Of a stretch of DNA of 64,000 bases, positions 58,495 to 64,000 are shown piece after piece. Position 1 is the stretch's first letter. The number at the start of each line of letters is the position of its first letter. Below the pieces are notes generated by a model. It was not told the DNA's origin. It ran no database searches and saw nothing but the letters and a program-made list of their open reading frames with translations. The stretch is from Phallusia mammillata (lineage: Eukaryota; Chordata; Ascidiacea; Phlebobranchia; Ascidiidae). The position numbers were made by a program, and so were the translations under genes. The DNA lies in contig QLIY01000865.1 of the NCBI GenBank assembly GCA_003260075.1, positions 2,852-66,851 on the forward strand, read 5' to 3'.

Positions 58495-59591
58495 CACAAT
58501 ACGTGTCTCCCGGGTACCGCTGGCACTTAATAATTTGCTTATCGATTGGCACCGAACTGCGCACGGTCAAACAAAAGGCGCACCAACCCTCCTGGAGACA
58601 AGTCAACCGAACTTATTGGACGGAGGCCTACAGCGCAACGACTGAACAATGGACAATCTTTTCAAAACAATACTGGCCGGTGCGCTACCAAAAATGGTCA
58701 TTTCGTTGTCACTTGGTTTTGTATTGGCGACAGCATCGTAAAACATCACACAAAACGTTGTCGGTTCTTGCAGAGTCGTAAAAACTGTGTTGTCAGTGGT
58801 TCTTGTGGCAGGCACTTAATGCAAAGGCGACATGACCATAACGGCCCTGTAGTTTTGTCGAATTAAGTCGGGCTTAAAACCAGTATCACATTAGTGCCAC
58901 TTGCCGGACGTTGTTTAATGAAAATTCGTTCCTCAGTGAATGGGATTAGCTTAATCAACCCACACAATTACAAGGTCGTGTGTTAACAAATTAAAATGCC
59001 ACCAAGCATAAACCAACAAGGACATAAAACATCGCTTAATCGTCCGTTTTTGTTCGCCCAAACTTAACAACAGATGTGTCAATTTCCAATCAACACTACA
59101 GGCAATATCCATTTGACCCAATCACTTCTGTACAAAGGATAAACAAAACCTGCAAGTCAAATGTTATCCATAGGCCTTGTCACACTCTTAAAAACTTTTA
59201 TGCTATAGAACAGTTTGCCGAATCGAAGACTAGAAAAAACTGAAACAAGTAACATCAGCCAGAACTGACCACAAATAAATGAATAAAAACCTAACGTTAC
59301 AAGGTTACTTACAGGTACAGTTTAACAAATGACAATGTACATAAAACACAAAGAAAGAAGGAAAGTGTCGCCTCAACTCTTACCATGACCAATTGAAATT
59401 AGCATTTGACCCAAACAACATTCAAGTAGCACATTTATTAACTTGTTATGAACGATAAATACAAACATGCAACAGTGTGGATTAACAGAAATTAAGTAAA
59501 TGCAAACCATTGTTTCAAAAAGATTGGAGTCAGTAGAATGACTTTACACTACCATACCCAAAAAATAACCTGAAAGAAAGTTACAATACTT

Positions 59592-61350
59592 CTAGTAGGC
59601 CTTTGGCCGCGACTTGTCCTGGGTGGAAACATGGTGATGATGTGATGTGTGCTGGGCATTGTGCTTGGTAGGGCCGGTGGGTGTCACAGTGGATGAAGTG
59701 GCGGCAGCGGCTGCTTTCTGCTTTAGCATGGTCCAGTCAAAGATGTAGTCATACTGGTGGTTTAGGGTCCGGAAAAGGATGCGGAAAAGCTGTGAGAATA
59801 CGGAGAAAAAATTTAAGGTCAAGCATGTAAACACATCATCACCATTGCCCAGGGGCACAGGTCATAGATGACAATACAGCACAAATGCCCACCTGTCTCA
59901 AGTACATGTAATCTGGAGCCTCTTCAAAGCGCAGTCCACGGCAGTAGTTCAGATACATGGCAAACTCTGCAGGAAATCCTTTGCACAACACCTAAAAAGG
60001 ATAATGTCTAAATATTTCAAAGCATCAATCACTAGTTCATATGGCTACCAAGAAATGTTATTCTATTTATAAAAAGTAAATCAACTGATTTTCATTTTCT
60101 CCTTTAGATTTTTTTCCTTGTTTATTTGTAAAGGTGTTATAAATTTAGTAAAATTTTCCAAAGCCTACTATGTTGTGGAACAGCTGCTACCATTGTTAAA
60201 CCTTGATTGATATATTGATTGAAAAGTAAGACAAGCACAGCTTGTGGGGCACTAGATTATTCTGCTATGCAAGTTAAAAATCCACACAATTGTACTAAAA
60301 ACTACAAAAACCTGTTTAAACACATGGAATGTAGCAATGGTTACTTGGACTTAATGTAAAAGCTGAAAAAAATGACAAACTGACTATTTTATACAAAAGT
60401 AACCATTTATGTTAATGTTAGAAGTTAAAGTATACCATTGTTGCCATTATCTTATAACACTACATTATATCAGTGCAAATATAATGCGAGCATCACAAAC
60501 ACATACCACAGTTGCCTATTTAAACTGGCCTACCTTTAATGCATAGCGATTTTACTATGTTTTGTACACGCCTAAATTGTGCATGGACTAGCAGTTGTGT
60601 GTGCATGCTTACCTCAACTGGTGTAGACATTTTCTTTTCGCTGATTCTTTCATACTTTTGTTTCTTGGTGGCAGCCTTCAGACCTTGCCATGGCAATGAG
60701 GTGCGGTTAAAATACATCAAGACATATCCAAGGGATTCCATGTCGTCACGGCGACTTTGCTCAATTCCAAGATGAGCATTGATAGAAGCATATCTAGCTG
60801 TGCCAGTGAGATTTTTATCCTCCCGATAAGGAATATGCTGGCGTGTGCGACTGTCTCTATATTTTTTAGCCAGGCCAAAGTCAATGAGAAAGAGCTTGTT
60901 GCAGTGACGACCAATTCCCATGAGGAAGTTGTCAGGCTTAATGTCTCTATGGATAAAATTCTTGTTGTGGACATATTCAATTCTGCTTATCATCTGATCG
61001 GCCAGCATCAGAACTGTTTTCATCGTGAATCTTCTGGAGCAAAAGTTGAACAAATCTTCCAAGCTTGGACCAAGGAGGTCCATGACAAGGACGTTGTAAT
61101 CACGCTCTTGGCCATACCATCTAATGTGAGGAATGCCAACTCCAGCCTGTAAGATTTTGTACACTTTGCTTTCATAGAGAAGTTGTGGGTGCCTAGCTTT
61201 CTGTGATTCCAACTTAACAGCAACTTCTTCTCCATTGGCAATATTTATTCCCAAGTAAATATCACCAAATGATCCACTTCCAATTTTTCGCACAAGGCGG
61301 TATTTCCCTCCGACGATAAATTCACTTTTTGAACTGCTGGAACTAGCCAT
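59592..61350 (-). CDS. CSNK1A1: Casein kinase I alpha
   Basis: Three minus-strand exons 60613-61350, 59893-59991 and 59592-59789 give 344 residues. This Ser/Thr kinase primes beta-catenin in the Wnt destruction complex and acts in many other pathways (known). Visible hallmarks: glycine loop GSGSFG (24-29), VAIK-type lysine K46 in [16 protein letters not shown] (134-141), DFG (157-159), and SIN in place of APE (189-191), which is diagnostic for the CK1 family. [20 protein letters not shown] and the C-terminal [11 protein letters not shown] identify the alpha isoform. The tail after it is species-specific, with Ala-rich and HHHH segments. The first 246 codons are uninterrupted by introns. Two G-run duplications lie 260-700 bp upstream of the start. 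Confidence 0.98.
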
Positions 61351-61613
61351 GTTTGGTACCAGATCAAGTTTTGCCTAGGATTAGTTAATTGTGGTTCTAC
61401 TTGCTGGCACCTTAAAAACACCTTTAGATTTATATCCAACAAAACATGCAAGTACTGACTTCATACGCCTCTACCACCAGCAATTAATTTGAAAACAACA
61501 ACCAGTAAAGGGAGTGACAGATCAAGGTTTTACATGGTCTAGTTTTGGTGCTATTTTAAGGTTTAATTTTGACGACCAAAACAAGTAAGCAATTTTCATA
61601 CAGTTCAGGCACC

Positions 61614-61848
61614 AGTACAGTTTCTTACATTATCAAAAAGTGTTTAACAGCACAAAAAATAGTTTTAGTTGATATTCAAAAAAGCTGCTTGAATCACACT
61701 TTATAAGGTACAACTAAAAAGCGGTGGGGGGGGGGAAGTACAGTTACTTACATTATCAAAAAGTGTTTAACAGCACAAAAATTAGTTTTAGTTGATATTA
61801 AAAAAAGCTGCTTGAATCACACTTTATAAGGTACAACTAAAAAGCGGT
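61614..61848 (-). repeat. Tandem duplication joined by G10 (61726-61735)
   Basis: Bases about 61614-61725 recur at 61736-61848 with few mismatches, upstream of CSNK1A1. Confidence 0.92.
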
Positions 61849-61877
61849 ATTGAACTAGATGTAAAAGTTTTATCAGA

Positions 61878-62045
61878 CTGTTACAACAACACAGTACCTC
61901 ATAAAATTGTGTTACATGACTTTCACATTTGAGCCATACATTTATGTATTAGGGAGGGGGGGGGGGCTGTTACAACAACACAGTACCTCATAAAAAACTG
62001 TGTTACATGACTTTCACATTTGAGCCATACATTTATGTATTAGGG
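61878..62045 (-). repeat. Tandem duplication joined by G11 (61956-61966)
   Basis: Bases 61878-61955 (78 bp, the shortest unit) recur at 61967-62045. Confidence 0.92.
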
Positions 62046-64000
62046 ATTAAATTTACCCCAAACATTTTACTCAGTTAAAGATGTAACACTTAAAACAATA
62101 CAATTTAGTTTTGTATTGGGTTGTTAGGCTTTTGACAGCTTGATTTTGCTGAACAGAACAAAAGCTCATGTATAATTTAAAAAGACCATTGTTAATTCTC
62201 CTTTGGGGGCATTGTAATGATGTCATATGCACCTAAGCAGTCCTCAAATACATCCAGGTTCTTGTTGCACTTTTACTTGTCTTGTTTTGCCCCTAGAAGC
62301 CAATTTGCTATGTTCGTCCCAAATTTTTCATGTATAAAGCCATTATAACTATGATGTATTAATCATATTTTTTACTGTTGAAAGAAGGGCAGAAGCTTTA
62401 TCTAGTGTTTATTGAGTTGCACCGTGAAGACAAATATGCCAAAAATTAGTAAATGATTGACCATCCAATGTTTATGTGACTCTAATGGATGGCTAGGTGT
62501 CATGGCATGTCACAAAATCAGTGAATAACAATGGTTTACCATATGCCCATATTCATTTTTAAAGGTCATCAGTTTGAACATAAAGATATTCAGGCGGCAT
62601 TAACATAGCTGACAATTTCATAATAAACATGGTTTAATACAATTAGTGTACTTAAAGTCTGCAAGTCAGAAAAAATACCAAATTTCCTGTAAAATATTAC
62701 CTCTATAAATTGTGCCAAAAAACACAACTTGGCAAAGCAAAATTTATGCATTTTACTTGGTAATGTCATCAGTAAAATACAGCACAGAGAGGTTACTAAT
62801 GTCATAAGGTCAGTTATTGCCTAATAAGGGCAGACAAATTAAAAACGGTTACAGTACACTCTCATCTGAGTCACTTTTTAGATAGAAGTCCAGATTTGAA
62901 ACAAGTATGGGTTATTATTATTTAACAATTATATGGTTAGTCTATTAGGCAATTGCAAGTAAAAAAAGTCACCCTTTGGTAAAATACAACACATTAAAAA
63001 AAATCAGCTTAACCCTTAAAGCTCATGAATTCATTTAAACTTTGACTTTGCAACAAGTATATATGAGATAAATATAGTTTAGATATGCACCAAACCAGAC
63101 ACACAAGGTTTGGGCAGAAACTGAATTTCCAGACAAAACTGGACTAGGCTAAGATACACGCCCTATAAGATGAACTGTCTGTCACTTACACAATGAAATG
63201 CAAGTAATGGTAAGCATTTTATGAAGACAATGAATAGTTAACTGATTCTGTTTTATACAAAACCAAAATATTACCAAAAGGTGGTATTGTGGTGTACTGT
63301 TTCGGTGAATAAAACATTGGTATGTCTTGAATGTAAATTTGTGGCTTTGCAGCATTCAAAATAGTTGGAAAATATTACCAACAAATTTTTTGGATTTCAC
63401 AATATGTTAAGATTATAACATGATCAAAATCTGAATGAACTGACAAATATACAGTAAATACACCTTTGTCTTTATCAAATTGTTATCTTAAACAGTTAAC
63501 AGCCATGTTACTGACAAAAAACAATTTAATGCATGTTGAGATACAATTACAGTCTTTGTTAGAACAACCACAACCTTGACCAGAAAAAATAAATAAATAT
63601 AAAGGGACATGTGCTGTGCTAAGACTTTAACAGAATTGTTAAAACAAAACGTGTACAATCTATAAGCTTTAACTATAAACTTACAAAGTCAATGGCTCAA
63701 TGTGTTACAAAACCGAAAATGGTGACAAAATTTGTATGTGGACCCTTATGGGTTTTATCTTTTTTGAAATAAAGTCACATGTTAAATACGGGGGAATACA
63801 TGGTACCTAAGCCAAAACACTCGCATTTTTTGCTCTCAATACATCATGAACAAGAGGAAATTTTGGAACAGTGTTCTGTTCTCATAAATGCCACAGGGGG
63901 CTTACAACAACTTTTAACAAGGTAAACTAACTTCAGCAAATACAAACCGCACAAAATACTTGGCATAATAAAATTAAAGTCTAATACATAATAAAATTAC

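Larger units (their letters stand above)
55485..59591. other. Gene-poor region between DNAJC4 and CSNK1A1
   Basis: About 4.1 kb. From about 57.1 to 58.9 kb base composition is richer in G+C and CpG than the rest of the window, which leaves many short open frames on both strands. None shows a recognisable domain. Three perfect TGACGTCA sites occur here. Confidence 0.5.
61351..64000. other. CSNK1A1 upstream region, no gene seen
   Basis: AT-rich sequence with two G-run duplications (below). It could be 5' UTR intron of CSNK1A1 or the 3' end of a gene beyond the window. I see no supported coding region. Confidence 0.5.

Noticed and set aside
57559-58866. Many overlapping open frames of 60-125 codons on both strands
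   Set aside because: They overlap each other in several frames, show no domain or splice pattern, and are expected where stop codons are rarer because of higher GC.

Overview
The window looks like nuclear DNA of an invertebrate chordate, most likely an ascidian tunicate (inference). It is AT-rich. Most genes carry many short GT-AG introns, and the proteins resemble their vertebrate counterparts: RANBP2/Nup358, EIF2D, ZMYND8, ICE1, UQCRH, DNAJC4 and CSNK1A1. Near-identical sequence copies differing by scattered mismatches fit the very high heterozygosity of ascidians.

Layout: 1-20.9 kb (+) holds the 3' part of a RANBP2-like nucleoporin gene. It has four Ran-binding domains, RanBP2-type zinc fingers and FG repeats, and ends without a cyclophilin domain. 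22.2-23.3 and 24.8-25.9 kb (+) hold two intronless, related seven-transmembrane genes that I do not recognise. 26.2-28.9 kb (-) holds EIF2D in ten exons. 30.7-40.3 kb (+) holds ZMYND8 (PHD, bromodomain, PWWP, MYND) in 21 exons with an unusually long acidic tail. 41.4-52.6 kb (-) holds a gene best read as ICE1 (Little Elongation Complex subunit 1). 53.2-54.3 kb (+) holds UQCRH, convergent with the intronless J-protein gene DNAJC4 at 54.6-55.5 kb (-). 55.5-59.6 kb is mostly gene-free, with three perfect CRE octamers and one possible small gene. 59.6-61.35 kb (-) holds casein kinase I alpha. 61.4-64 kb shows no gene.

The genes are ordinary housekeeping or chromatin genes and do not form one pathway.

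The most unusual feature is a set of 19 direct tandem duplications (about 80 to 1,400 bp per unit) whose two copies are separated by a homopolymer. The run is C on the plus strand up to 34.3 kb and G from 41.7 kb onward, and 14 of 21 such runs are exactly ten bases long. The C-rich strand is always the sense strand of the gene concerned. The near-constant length and allele-like divergence suggest unmerged haplotype ends joined by a spacer, but the strand match and presence inside exons make it worth testing against raw reads. Several non-autonomous transposons are also present, including a foldback element with a perfect 9-bp target duplication.
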